From CAVSRC01 sp963743015 (GTDB lineage: Bacteria > Pseudomonadota > Alphaproteobacteria > Rhizobiales > Kaistiaceae), in assembly GCA_963743015.1 (NCBI GenBank), contig CAVUOD010000031.1:62001-126000 (forward strand): a stretch of 64,000 nt of DNA, in the 5' to 3' direction. The position numbers and the translations under genes were made by a program. Below the pieces are notes generated by a model. The model ran no database searches, was not told the DNA's origin, and saw nothing but the letters and a program-made list of their open reading frames with translations. Shown here piece after piece: positions 1 through 7,982 of this stretch (positions are counted from its first letter, which is position 1; each line of letters begins with the position of its first letter).

Positions 1-2
1 AG

Positions 3-152
3 GCGATCCCGATGGCCGAGGTCGATCCCGACTGGCTGGAGCAGGAAGTCAAGAACGCCGAGGAAGACGTGGCCGACGCCAAGGACGGCGCCAGCCGGGA
101 CATCGCCGAGGCACGTCTGCATCAGCTGCGGGAAGTGCAGACGGCGCTCTGA
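3..152 (+). CDS. atpC: ATP synthase F1 epsilon subunit, C-terminal end (partial)
   Basis: Only the last 49 codons lie in the window; the gene starts upstream. The visible piece contains VDPDWLEQEVKNAEEDVADA and ends QLREVQTAL, the charged helical hairpin that closes the epsilon subunit. In the family this C-terminal domain contacts the catalytic ring and regulates ATP hydrolysis, while the beta-sandwich (not visible here) binds the gamma/c-ring stalk. It is normally the last gene of the atpHAGDC operon, and a strong hairpin 36 bases after the stop agrees with that. Identification rests on the C-terminal pattern alone, so confidence is good but not complete. Confidence 0.82.
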   Translation, partial: AIPMAEVDPDWLEQEVKNAEEDVADAKDGASRDIAEARLHQLREVQTAL

Positions 153-187
153 AGCCCGCACGCGACCGCTTTTTTGACAGCGATATC

Positions 188-203
188 GGGGGCCGCGGCC
201 CCC
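188..203 (+). terminator. Rho-independent terminator after atpC
   Basis: A perfect 16-base palindrome GGGGGCCGCGGCCCCC is followed at once by GTTTT. It lies 36 bases past the atpC stop and before the next plus-strand gene, so it most likely ends the ATP synthase operon. Confidence 0.75.
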
Positions 204-275
204 GTTTTGCTGAGTTGATTCGGGTCAAGGTCGTCCGCGGCTTGGCTGGCACTATTGCGGCGGGGCAGCAGTGTC

Positions 276-1406
276 GTGAATCGAAGGCAACTCATCACGG
301 GCACCGCCATCATCGTCGGCGCAGCCGCTGCCGGCGGAGGTGGAACCACGCTGTGGGCCCGTGACGGTCGCGACGCATGGGAGGGTGAAGCCGAGGCGGT
401 GAGGCGTTCCCTGGCGCCGGGCGCCTCGGCTTCCGACCAGCAGTGGGAACTCGTCCGTGCGGCAACACTGGCCGCCAACAGCCACAACACGCAGGCCTGG
501 CGCTTTGCAGCCGGCGAGCGGGCGATCACCATCGCACCGGATTTTTCGCGTCGCTGCGCAGTGGTCGATCCCGACGACCATCATCTCTATGCGAGCCTCG
601 GCTGTGCGGCCGAAAACATGGTTCAGGCGGCGCCGCTGCTCGGCCTTGCCGCCGAGCCGCGTTTCGACGCGGCAGCCGACGCCGTCACGGTCGCCCTGCA
701 GCCGGGGGCGGCGGCGCAGGCGTCCGGACTCGGCGTGGCGATCACGCGCCGGCAATGCGCACGGGCGCTCTATGACGGGCGCGCGGTTCCCGCCGAACAG
801 CTGAAGGCGCTGGAGACGGCCGGAAGCGGTGCCGGCGTCGCCGTCAGGCTTGTCACCGAGCCGGCGGAAATGGAAGACCTGCTGGCGCTGATCATCGCGG
901 GCAACAGCGCCCAGGTCGCGGATCCGGCCTTCGTCGCCGAACTGAAGCAGTGGATCCGCTTCAGCTACAGCCAGGCTGTGGCCAGCCGCGACGGGCTGTT
1001 CGCCGCCGCTTCGGGCAATCCGGTCCTGCCCGGGCCGATCGGCCGGGTCCTGTTCGACATGGTGTTCACCGCCAAGAGCGAGAACCAGAAGGTCACCGAT
1101 CAGGTGCGCTCGTCGGCCGGGCTGGCCCTGTTCGTCTCGGAGGCCGACGACAAGGCGCATTGGGTCGAGGCCGGCCGGGCGGTCGAGCGCTTCGCATTGG
1201 CGGCAACGACGCTCGGGCTCAGCCATGCCTTCCTCAACCAGGCGGTCGAGGTGGCGGCGGTACGGCGGCAGCTTGCCGAGCGCTTCGGTCTCGGCGGGCG
1301 GCGGGCGGATTTTGTCGTGCGCTTCGGCCATGGGCCGGACATGCCGCGCTCGCTGCGCCGGCCGGTGGAAAAAGTGATGGTCGGACCGGCGATCGGGGCG
1401 GCCTAG
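276..1406 (+). CDS. Nitroreductase-family protein with Tat-like leader
   Basis: A flavin-type nitroreductase-fold protein of the Acg-like branch. The body shows AATLAANSHNTQAWRF near the start, the usual FMN-pocket segment of this family (AxxAPSxxNxQPW-like), followed by a second conserved block LYASLGCAAENMVQAA. The N-terminus has a twin-arginine-like NRRQLITGTAIIVGAAAAGG leader, suggesting export or membrane anchoring. I chose the GTG directly before NRRQ; an in-frame TTG lies seven codons upstream. The substrate cannot be told. The gene ends tail-to-tail with the minus-strand acetyltransferase, the two stop codons sharing one CTAG. Confidence 0.7.
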   Translation: MNRRQLITGTAIIVGAAAAGGGGTTLWARDGRDAWEGEAEAVRRSLAPGASASDQQWELVRAATLAANSHNTQAWRFAAGERAITIAPDFSRRCAVVDPDDHHLYASLGCAAENMVQAAPLLGLAAEPRFDAAADAVTVALQPGAAAQASGLGVAITRRQCARALYDGRAVPAEQLKALETAGSGAGVAVRLVTEPAEMEDLLALIIAGNSAQVADPAFVAELKQWIRFSYSQAVASRDGLFAAASGNPVLPGPIGRVLFDMVFTAKSENQKVTDQVRSSAGLALFVSEADDKAHWVEAGRAVERFALAATTLGLSHAFLNQAVEVAAVRRQLAERFGLGGRRADFVVRFGHGPDMPRSLRRPVEKVMVGPAIGAA

Positions 1407-1882
1407 TCGATCAGCCGGCGATAGGTCACCTGCCGCTCAGTCTCTTCGAAGCCCAGGTGCTGGTGCACTGCCTGCGAAATCAGGTTGGCGAGTTGAACGT
1501 CCGAGGCGATCTCGGTGCGTCCGCGCGCGCGACCCCATGCACTGGCGGCGTCGACCAGACGTCGCGCAAGACCGGTGCGACGCCAATCCTCGTCGACCCA
1601 CAGCCCCTCAATGTAGCAGACCGGCGAAGTGGCGCAGCCCTGAGCGCTGTTGCGTTCGAAGAGCTCGATGAAGCCGACGAGCGTCGCGTCCGGTGCTTCG
1701 GCGGCAAATGCCGCCCAATCGTCGCGGGCGAGCATCATGTCGATCTCTGCGGCAAGTTCTGCGGCGCGCACGCCGGGGGCGGCCTCGCCATAGAGGGCGA
1801 TGCGCATGGCAAGCCAGCCGGTGCGGTCGGCCGCGGTCAGGGGCCGAACCGTGATCGGGTCAGCCAGCGGCAATGTCGGCAA
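1403..1882 (-). CDS. GNAT acetyltransferase resembling AAC(6')-I aminoglycoside acetyltransferases
   Basis: About 159 residues with a single GNAT fold. Two stretches recall the AAC(6')-I branch: SAQGCATSPVCYIEGLWV in the middle, and ISQAVHQHLGFEETERQV near the end. The acetyl-CoA loop appears as WRRTGLARRL. In that family the enzyme acetylates the 6'-amino group of aminoglycosides, but chromosomal relatives often act on other amines, so resistance is not implied. No ATG exists; the TTG used here overlaps the end of rppH by 23 bases, and a second TTG three codons later is equally possible. It appears to be the last gene of the minus-strand rppH operon. Confidence 0.65.
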   Translation of the reverse strand: MPTLPLADPITVRPLTAADRTGWLAMRIALYGEAAPGVRAAELAAEIDMMLARDDWAAFAAEAPDATLVGFIELFERNSAQGCATSPVCYIEGLWVDEDWRRTGLARRLVDAASAWGRARGRTEIASDVQLANLISQAVHQHLGFEETERQVTYRRLID

Positions 1883-2381
1883 AGGCCTCCGCCACCTGCT
1901 CGTAGACCTTGCGCTTGAAGGGCACGACCAGTTCGGGCATGCGGTCGAGGCTCTCCCAGCGCCAGCTGGAAAACTCCGGCTTGTGCTTGCCGCCGCCCGG
2001 CTTCAGCACGTCGATCTCCGTTTCATCGCCGGTGAAGCGCAGGGCGAACCACTTCTGCTTCTGGCCGCGATAGCGGCCCTTCCACGAGATGCCGACAAGC
2101 TCGGCCGGCAGGTCGTAGGCGAACCAGCCGTCGGCGGCGCGGATCAGCTCGACGCTGCGGATCGAGGTTTCCTCGTAAAGTTCGCGAAAGGCGCAGGCTT
2201 GCGGGTCTTCGTCCTTGTCGAGACCGCCCTGGGGCATCTGCCACCAGTGGCCCTCGCCTTCGCCCTCCGCATCGATGTCGCTGCGGTGGCCGATCCACAC
2301 CCGGCCGGCGCGGTTGAACACGGCCACGCCGACATTGAGCCGGTAGGGCAGATCTTCGATGGAATTCTTCGGCTTGCTCAT
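1860..2381 (-). CDS. rppH: RNA pyrophosphohydrolase (Nudix hydrolase)
   Basis: Removes pyrophosphate from 5'-triphosphate RNA, which opens transcripts to RNase E decay. The 173-residue length is typical. The N-terminus carries LPYRLNVGVAVFN and WIGHR, then WWQMPQGGLDKDEDPQACAF running into RELYEET, which is the Nudix box. The box glycine after REL-Y-EET is a serine here, a small departure from the consensus. C-terminal WRWESLDRMPELVVPFKR is also characteristic of RppH. The start ATG overlaps the stop of the upstream deacetylase gene as ATGA, so the two are probably translationally coupled. Confidence 0.93.
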   Translation of the reverse strand: MSKPKNSIEDLPYRLNVGVAVFNRAGRVWIGHRSDIDAEGEGEGHWWQMPQGGLDKDEDPQACAFRELYEETSIRSVELIRAADGWFAYDLPAELVGISWKGRYRGQKQKWFALRFTGDETEIDVLKPGGGKHKPEFSSWRWESLDRMPELVVPFKRKVYEQVAEAFADIAAG

Positions 2382-3505
2382 GATCGGCTTGCTGCAACCA
2401 GTGAACTCAAGGGGACGATGGTGACGCCGCGATCGGCGGCGGCACGGGCGAACGCGGCGACGCGGTCGATGGTAACGGAAAAGGCGCTGCCGGTGGCAAT
2501 GGCAAAGCCGCGCTGGCGGGCGATGGCGCGCAGCTGGTCGAGCCGCTGATCGATCACAGCCGGGGTGAGGTCGGCATCGAGGACCACGTCGGCGCGCAGC
2601 ACCGGCGTGTTGCCGGCGAGCGCCACGGCCTGGCTGCGGGCCGAGGAGCCGTCGTCGAGATAGAGCAGGCCGCGATGACCGACTTCTGCCAGGACCGGCG
2701 TCAGCGCGTCGGCCTCGCCGGTGAAGCGGGCACCCATGTAGTTGACCACGCCGACATAGTTGGTGAACCGGCTCATCAGCCAGTGCAGGCGGTCGACGTT
2801 CTCCGCCGCCGTGGCGTTGACGGTCAGGGTATGCGGGCCGGGATCGGTGCTCGGATAATTGAACGGCTCGAGCGGTATCTGGAGCAGAAGCTCGTGGCCG
2901 GCGCCGCGGGCGTCGGCCATGGTCGCCTTGAGATCGGCGCCGTAGGGGGCGAGCGCCAGGGTCACCGGGCCGGGCAGCGCAATCGCCTGGCTGCTGCCGT
3001 CGGCATCGATGCCGACGCCGCCGATGACGATGGCGACGCGCGCGGTGCCGTGAGCCGCTTCCGGCGGGCGCGCATAGGCGTCGAGCGGGCGGGTGCCGTC
3101 GGCGGCGATCCTGGGCAGCGGTCCGTAGGGGCTGTCCTCGATGAGGGCGGCTACCGGAACCGAAGCCAGACTGAGCGCCGCCGGCTGGGAGGGATCGCGG
3201 ATGACGACCTTGCCGACCTCGCTAAGGCTGCCGATCGGCTTGACCTCGGTCAGCGTGGCGCCGCCGGGTGCCTTCCCGGCGCTATCGGCGGGCGATGGCG
3301 CGGCGGCAGGCTTCGGCGGCTGATCGATCACCGCCGTGGCGGTCGGCCCGGAAGTCGCCGGGTGGAGCAGCCACCAGCCGGCCATAACGCCGCCGGCGAC
3401 CATGGCGAGAACGACGGCCGCGGCGGCGATTGCCGGCCACCGCAGGCGGCCGCGCGGCCGGCGCGGCGGCGACAGTCCCAGCGGCTTTGTCAGATCATCC
3501 GACAT
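2378..3505 (-). CDS. Divergent polysaccharide deacetylase family protein
   Basis: A 375-residue envelope protein. A basic N-terminus and one membrane helix (about residues 24-46) anchor it in the inner membrane, followed by a Pro/Ala-rich linker and a periplasmic domain. That domain starts ARVAIVIGGVGIDADGSSQA and includes LLLQIPLEPFNYPSTDPGPH and LLYLDDGSSARSQA, hallmarks of the divergent polysaccharide deacetylase (YibQ/DUF610) family. Its place after ctpA and envC-like genes is conserved in Hyphomicrobiales and suggests cell-wall work, although the enzymatic activity of the family is not well settled. Confidence 0.85.
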   Translation of the reverse strand: MSDDLTKPLGLSPPRRPRGRLRWPAIAAAAVVLAMVAGGVMAGWWLLHPATSGPTATAVIDQPPKPAAAPSPADSAGKAPGGATLTEVKPIGSLSEVGKVVIRDPSQPAALSLASVPVAALIEDSPYGPLPRIAADGTRPLDAYARPPEAAHGTARVAIVIGGVGIDADGSSQAIALPGPVTLALAPYGADLKATMADARGAGHELLLQIPLEPFNYPSTDPGPHTLTVNATAAENVDRLHWLMSRFTNYVGVVNYMGARFTGEADALTPVLAEVGHRGLLYLDDGSSARSQAVALAGNTPVLRADVVLDADLTPAVIDQRLDQLRAIARQRGFAIATGSAFSVTIDRVAAFARAAADRGVTIVPLSSLVAASRS

Positions 3506-3542
3506 CTGGCCCTGAGAGGCTCCAGCCTGCCATCGGCGGGAA

Positions 3543-3569
3543 CGGGTGGGCGGCGGTGCCGCCCACCCG
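3543..3569 (-). terminator. Strong hairpin between ctpA and the deacetylase gene
   Basis: A 12-bp perfect stem CGGGTGGGCGGC / GCCGCCCACCCG with a three-base loop lies in the gap between the two minus-strand genes. There is no long T-run on the minus side, so it may be a partial terminator or an RNA-stabilising hairpin. Confidence 0.45.
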
Positions 3570-3572
3570 CTT

Positions 3573-4907
3573 TCAGTTCGGTATGCCGCGATTCGGGTCG
3601 GGCGGGAAAGCGGTGTTCACCTGCTTGCCGTTGAGAAGGTCGAGCGCGTAGTTGAGCTGAATGTCGTCCTTCGGATCGGGCGGCACATAGGCCGACGAGC
3701 CCTTCATCTCGGGCTTGCCGTCCTGGGTCAGATGACCCTTCAGGCTGGCTTCGCCTTGCGGCATGCTGGCGGCCTGATCGGCGAGATCCGCCGGCAGCGG
3801 CTGCTTGACCACGATATCGGGCTCGATGCCCTGGGCCTGGATCGAACGGCCCGACGGCGTGTAGTAGCGCGCCGTGGTCAGTCGCAGGGCACCATTGCCG
3901 CCGAGCGGGATGATCGTCTGCACCGACCCCTTGCCGAAGGAACGGGTGCCGATGATGGTGGCGCGGCGGTGGTCCTGCAATGCGCCGGAGACGATCTCGG
4001 AAGCCGAGGCGGTGCCGCCGTTGATCAGCAGGATCACCGGCTTGCCGTCGGTCAGGTCGCCGGCATGGGCATTGAAGCGCTGGGTCTCGTCGGCGCGGCG
4101 GCCGCGGGTCGAGACGATTTCGCCGTGGTTGAGGAAGGCATCGGAGACGGCGATCGACTGGTCGAGCAGGCCGCCGGGATTGTTGCGCAGGTCGATGATG
4201 TAACCGGCGATCTTGTCCGGACCGATCTTGGTCTTGAGGCTCTCGATGGCGCTCTTCAGCCCGTCATAGGTCTGCTCGCTGAACGAGGAAATGCGGATAT
4301 AGGCAACGTCGCCTTCGGCCCGCGAGCGCACCGCCTGGATGGTGATCTCGGCGCGGGTCAGCTTCACATCGAAGGGCTTGGCGACATCGGGACGCTTGAT
4401 GGTCAGCGTGATCGACGTGTCAATGGGGCCGCGCATCTTGTCGACGGCGTCGTTGAGGCTGAGGCCCTGAACGCTGTCGCCGTCGATGGCGATGATTTCG
4501 TCATTGGCCAGGATGCCCGCCTTCGAGGCCGGCGTATTGTCGATCGGCGAGACTACCTTGATGACCCCGTCCTGTTGGGTGACCTCGATGCCGAGACCGC
4601 CGAACTTGCCGGAGGTCTGCACCTGCATGTCCTGGAAATCTTTCGGGTTCATGTAGCTCGAATGCGGGTCGAGCCCGGCAAGCATGCCGTTGATCGCCGA
4701 TTCGATCAGCTTGTGATCGTCGGGAACCTCGACATAGTCGGCACGCACGCGCTCGAACACGTCGCCGAACAGATTGAGTTCGCGATAGGTGTCCGTGGCG
4801 GCTGCGTTGGCCTCTGCACCCGCGAACAACTGCGGCTGCATCACGGCAACCGTAGCCAGCGCACCGAACAGGGCACCAACGATCAGTAATGTGGCTTTGC
4901 GCATCAT
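3573..4907 (-). CDS. ctpA: Carboxy-terminal processing protease, S41 family
   Basis: A periplasmic serine protease that trims or degrades proteins from their C-termini and in many bacteria controls cell-wall hydrolases. The order is a signal/anchor helix RKATLLIVGALFGAL, a PDZ domain (GKFGGLGIEVTQQDGVIKVV) and the S41 catalytic core. The nucleophile block is GGTASASEIVSGALQDH and the general-base lysine lies in RSFGKGSVQTI. The chosen ATG overlaps the stop of envC (ATGATG/TGA), which removes the longer N-terminus and leaves a proper signal sequence. The envC-ctpA pairing is conserved in alphaproteobacteria. Confidence 0.93.
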   Translation of the reverse strand: MMRKATLLIVGALFGALATVAVMQPQLFAGAEANAAATDTYRELNLFGDVFERVRADYVEVPDDHKLIESAINGMLAGLDPHSSYMNPKDFQDMQVQTSGKFGGLGIEVTQQDGVIKVVSPIDNTPASKAGILANDEIIAIDGDSVQGLSLNDAVDKMRGPIDTSITLTIKRPDVAKPFDVKLTRAEITIQAVRSRAEGDVAYIRISSFSEQTYDGLKSAIESLKTKIGPDKIAGYIIDLRNNPGGLLDQSIAVSDAFLNHGEIVSTRGRRADETQRFNAHAGDLTDGKPVILLINGGTASASEIVSGALQDHRRATIIGTRSFGKGSVQTIIPLGGNGALRLTTARYYTPSGRSIQAQGIEPDIVVKQPLPADLADQAASMPQGEASLKGHLTQDGKPEMKGSSAYVPPDPKDDIQLNYALDLLNGKQVNTAFPPDPNRGIPN

Positions 4908-6241
4908 CCGCCAACCTTTTCCGAATTGGACGCGGCCCACCAGGGGGCCGGGTCGATAGAGGTCCCGTCTTTCCTGAATTCGATATAAAGCACCGGTTGC
5001 GCCGCACCGGCGTCAACCGCGTCGATGCTCGCGACTTTCTGTTCCGCCATCACGGCAACCGGTTCGCCGGCAAGCACGAACTGGCCGAGTTGCACATCCG
5101 TTCGTCCCATGCCCGCCAGCAGCACATGATATCCGTCCCCGGCATTTATGATCAAGAGTTGGCCATAACTGCGGAAGGGACCGGCATAAACTACCCAGCC
5201 GTCGGTGGGCGAGGAAACCAGCCCGCCGGCGCGGGTGGCCAGGGAAATGCCCTGGGCACGGCCGCCGAGGCCGTCATTGTCGCCAAAGGCGCGGACGATC
5301 CGCCCACTGGCCGGCATGGGAAGCAGGCCCTTGGCGTCGACAAAGGCAACCGCGGGAGCCATTCGATCGGCCCTGCCCAACGATTTCGCCGGCCTGCCAC
5401 CGCTGTTTTCGCGGGCAATCGTGGCAGCCTTCTCGGCCTCGGCCGAGGCCGCGGCGGCGGCCGGCTCCTGGCTTTCCAGGCGGGCGATCAGGTCGCGCAG
5501 GCTGGTCGCCTGGGCGGCCAGCGCCGCGGCGCGTTTCTGCTCGTTGGCGAGCGCCTCGGCCGAGGCGGCGCGGGCGGCGCGCTTCTGATCAAGAAGAAGT
5601 GATATGCGCGTGCGGCCTTCGAGCAGCGCCGTGGTGTCGGCGCGCAGGCGGTCGCGCTCGCGTTCCTGCTCCTTGCGCAGTGCAATCAGGGCGTGCAGGT
5701 CGCTGGCGACCTGTTCGGCAGCCGTCTGCAGGTCGGGCACGACGGCACCGAGCAGGATGGCGCTGCGCACCGAGGCCAGCGCATCCTCGGGCCGCACCAG
5801 GATCGCCGGCGGCGGGTGGCGGCCAAGCCGCTGCAGGGCGGCGAGAACCTCGGCCAGAACGGTGCGGCGCTGGCCAAGCGAGGCGCGCAGCGTATCCTCC
5901 TGGCTCATCAGCGTGTTCAGCCGGCGTTCGGTGCGGTCGCTTGCCGCTTCCAGCTTCTGCACCTGATCGCCGGCATCGAGCAGCGACTGGTTGAGGGTGG
6001 CGCGGTCCTTGTCGAGGGCGTCGATTTCCTTGGCCAGCTCCGCCCGCCGCTGGGCGCTGAGCGTGATATCGCGGGTGACCGCGTCAAGTTCGGCCTGGCG
6101 GGCGTCGCGCTGGCCGGCGGTGGCGCCGCTGTCCCCGGCCGACTGGGCAGCCGCCATCCCCGTGGCGAGCACGGTCGCTGCGAGCAGTGTGGCAAGGCGC
6201 AAATGTCGCAACCGGGAAAGTCCCTGTCTGGCCGGGCGCAT
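4904..6241 (-). CDS. Murein hydrolase activator, EnvC-type (degenerate M23 domain)
   Basis: A secreted protein of about 445 residues: signal peptide (LRLATLLAATVLATGMAAAQ), a long coiled coil from about residue 40 to 270, and a C-terminal LytM/M23 fold. In the M23 domain the usual zinc-binding HxH is reduced to a single His (GDGYHVLLAGM) and other metal ligands are not evident. As in E. coli EnvC, this points to an activator of amidases rather than a peptidase. Start: an ATG is used; a GTG four codons upstream is possible. Downstream ctpA overlaps it by four bases. Confidence 0.82.
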   Translation of the reverse strand: MRPARQGLSRLRHLRLATLLAATVLATGMAAAQSAGDSGATAGQRDARQAELDAVTRDITLSAQRRAELAKEIDALDKDRATLNQSLLDAGDQVQKLEAASDRTERRLNTLMSQEDTLRASLGQRRTVLAEVLAALQRLGRHPPPAILVRPEDALASVRSAILLGAVVPDLQTAAEQVASDLHALIALRKEQERERDRLRADTTALLEGRTRISLLLDQKRAARAASAEALANEQKRAAALAAQATSLRDLIARLESQEPAAAAASAEAEKAATIARENSGGRPAKSLGRADRMAPAVAFVDAKGLLPMPASGRIVRAFGDNDGLGGRAQGISLATRAGGLVSSPTDGWVVYAGPFRSYGQLLIINAGDGYHVLLAGMGRTDVQLGQFVLAGEPVAVMAEQKVASIDAVDAGAAQPVLYIEFRKDGTSIDPAPWWAASNSEKVGG

Positions 6242-6318
6242 CAAGCTACGCACAGCCGACTAACGATGTGTCAACCAAAACCGCCGTTTTCGGGGCAGAG
6301 CTGGGGCAAATGCCGGGC

Positions 6319-6798
6319 TCAGTCGCGATGATAGGGGTGGCCGGAGAGAATCGTCACCGCCCGATAGACCTGTTCGGTGAGCATCAGGCGGACCAGTTGG
6401 TGCGGCCAGGTCATGGCGCCGAGCGCCAGGCTGAGCGTGGCCGTCTTGATCACCGTCGGCGCGAAGCCGTCGGCACCGCCGATGGCAAAGACGAGCTCGG
6501 CGATGCCGTCGTCCCGCCATCTGGCGATCTTCTGGGCAAAGGCGCGGCTGTCGAGATTCCTTCCGGTCTCGTCGAGGGCGATCAGCACTGCCCCCTGCGG
6601 CAGGGCGGCGAGCAGTGCGGCGGCCTCCTGCTCCTTGCGGGTTGTGGCGGAGGCGGCGCGACTTTCGGGAAACTCGCGGACGGCAAGCGACAGGCCAAGC
6701 CGGCGGCCGGCCTTGTTGACGCGGTCGCGGTAACGCTCGGCAAGCTCACGCTCCGCACCGGCCTTCATGCGGCCGATCGCGGCGACAGTCATCTGCAT
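6319..6798 (-). CDS. rlmH: 23S rRNA (pseudouridine-1915-N3)-methyltransferase
   Basis: A SPOUT-fold methyltransferase that modifies pseudouridine 1915 in helix 69 of the 23S rRNA after 70S assembly. The 159 residues match family length. Diagnostic blocks are VLIALDETGRNLDSRAFAQ, LVFAIGGADGF (the SAM-binding knot) and the C-terminal LMLTEQVYRAVTILSGHPYH. The gene sits directly after rsfS, the usual order in this clade. A second in-frame Met two codons on could also be the start. Confidence 0.95.
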   Translation of the reverse strand: MQMTVAAIGRMKAGAERELAERYRDRVNKAGRRLGLSLAVREFPESRAASATTRKEQEAAALLAALPQGAVLIALDETGRNLDSRAFAQKIARWRDDGIAELVFAIGGADGFAPTVIKTATLSLALGAMTWPHQLVRLMLTEQVYRAVTILSGHPYHRD

Positions 6799-6831
6799 CG
6801 GGCGTGGCGCCTGGCTAGCGCCTGCAACGGG

Positions 6832-7275
6832 TCAAACCAGGACCGGGTCGGTCGGATGGTCGGCCAGCCACATTTTCTCGATATTGTAAAAAGTGCGTAC
6901 TTCCGGATGGAAGATATGCACGACGACGTCACCGGCGTCGATCAGAACCCAGTCGCACTGGCGCTCGCCGGACACGCGAATGCCGGTGCCGCCGGCCGCC
7001 TTCAGCTCGCGGACCAGACGCTCGGCGATGGCGCCGACATGGCGCTGCGAGCGGCCGGAGGCAACGACCATCCAGTCGGCGACGGGCGATTTTCCGGTGA
7101 TGTCGATGGGGACGATGTCCTCAGCCTTGGAGTCTTCAAGACTTTTTCGGACCAGCTTGATGGCGGCCGCCGCTGCGAGTTCACGGCGTTCGGCCGCAAG
7201 TCGAGGTGCGCGGAATTCCGCCACCTCACTACGAACTGCGCTTGTCAGTGTCGTTTCCCTCTCCTTCAGCGCCAA
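6832..7275 (-). CDS. rsfS: Ribosomal silencing factor RsfS
   Basis: Binds uL14 and blocks 50S-30S joining in starvation. The core carries SLEDSKAEDIVPIDITGKS, DWMVVASGRSQRHVGAIAE, and DVVVHIFHPEVRTFYNIEKM, all typical. Start choice is uncertain: no ATG precedes the domain. The TTG used here gives 147 residues, yet a good Shine-Dalgarno AAGGAGAGG lies inside that reading and points to a CTG ten codons later. It follows nadD and precedes rlmH. Confidence 0.9.
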   Translation of the reverse strand: MALKERETTLTSAVRSEVAEFRAPRLAAERRELAAAAAIKLVRKSLEDSKAEDIVPIDITGKSPVADWMVVASGRSQRHVGAIAERLVRELKAAGGTGIRVSGERQCDWVLIDAGDVVVHIFHPEVRTFYNIEKMWLADHPTDPVLV

Positions 7276-7321
7276 AGCAAATCAGGCGCACCTTAAAGAT
7301 AAGCGCCCAACGGTGACGCTT

Positions 7322-7903
7322 TCAAGACGCAAGGTTTGGGCCAGACCGGCGGCGGCGCAGTGCCGTCGACGAGATGTCGATGTGCGGGGAGGGCAGGAAA
7401 ACCCAGGCCGGCGGCGGGGTTGCGGCAAGAGCCGGGGCGTCGGCAACGTCCACGCGGAAGCGGGCCAGCGCCTTGGCGGCGGGGGCGGAAAGTGCTCGGA
7501 AAGCGTCCCCGGGTCGGTTGAACACGGCGATCGGCAGGCTGGCGGCGATGCGCTGCCAGTCGCGCCAGCGGTGAAAGCTGGCGAGATTGTCGGCGCCCAT
7601 CATCCACACCGGGAAAACCCCGGTGAGGCGCGGCAGCAGGCGGGCCAGCGTCTCGGCCGAATAGGTGGTGCCGAGTTCGGCCTCGATGCCGGTCACGCGG
7701 ATGCGCGGGTGCCCGGCGACGACTTCTGCCGCGGCGATGCGCCGGGCGAGGTCGTTCGACGGCGCGTTTGGCTTCAACGGATTCTGCGGCGAGACCAGCC
7801 ACCAGACCTGATCGAGGCGCAGGCGTTTGAGCGCCTCGAGACTGACGCGCAGATGGCCGTCATGGGCGGGATCGAAGGAGCCGCCGAACAGGCCGATGCG
7901 CAT
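7322..7903 (-). CDS. nadD: Nicotinate-nucleotide adenylyltransferase
   Basis: Transfers AMP from ATP to nicotinate mononucleotide in NAD synthesis. The N-terminal nucleotidyltransferase signature MRIGLFGGSFDPAHDGHL contains the GSFDP and HxGH-type elements (DGH here), and the C-terminal ISSTALRRR matches the ISSTxxR motif. Other family blocks are WWLVSPQNPLKP and VWMMGADNLASFHRW. The length of 193 residues is normal. It lies between proA and rsfS, a conserved neighbourhood. Confidence 0.94.
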   Translation of the reverse strand: MRIGLFGGSFDPAHDGHLRVSLEALKRLRLDQVWWLVSPQNPLKPNAPSNDLARRIAAAEVVAGHPRIRVTGIEAELGTTYSAETLARLLPRLTGVFPVWMMGADNLASFHRWRDWQRIAASLPIAVFNRPGDAFRALSAPAAKALARFRVDVADAPALAATPPPAWVFLPSPHIDISSTALRRRRSGPNLAS

Positions 7904-7982
7904 GCCGGCAGAAAGGCCGGAACGGCGGGCAGGGCAACGATCGGTGCGGCGGGGCGCTGTGCCGCAGCGCCGCTGCCGACGC

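Noticed and set aside
1403..1882. Calling the AAC(6')-like gene a resistance determinant
   Set aside because: Sequence resemblance alone, chromosomal housekeeping setting and no mobile context; the substrate is not established.
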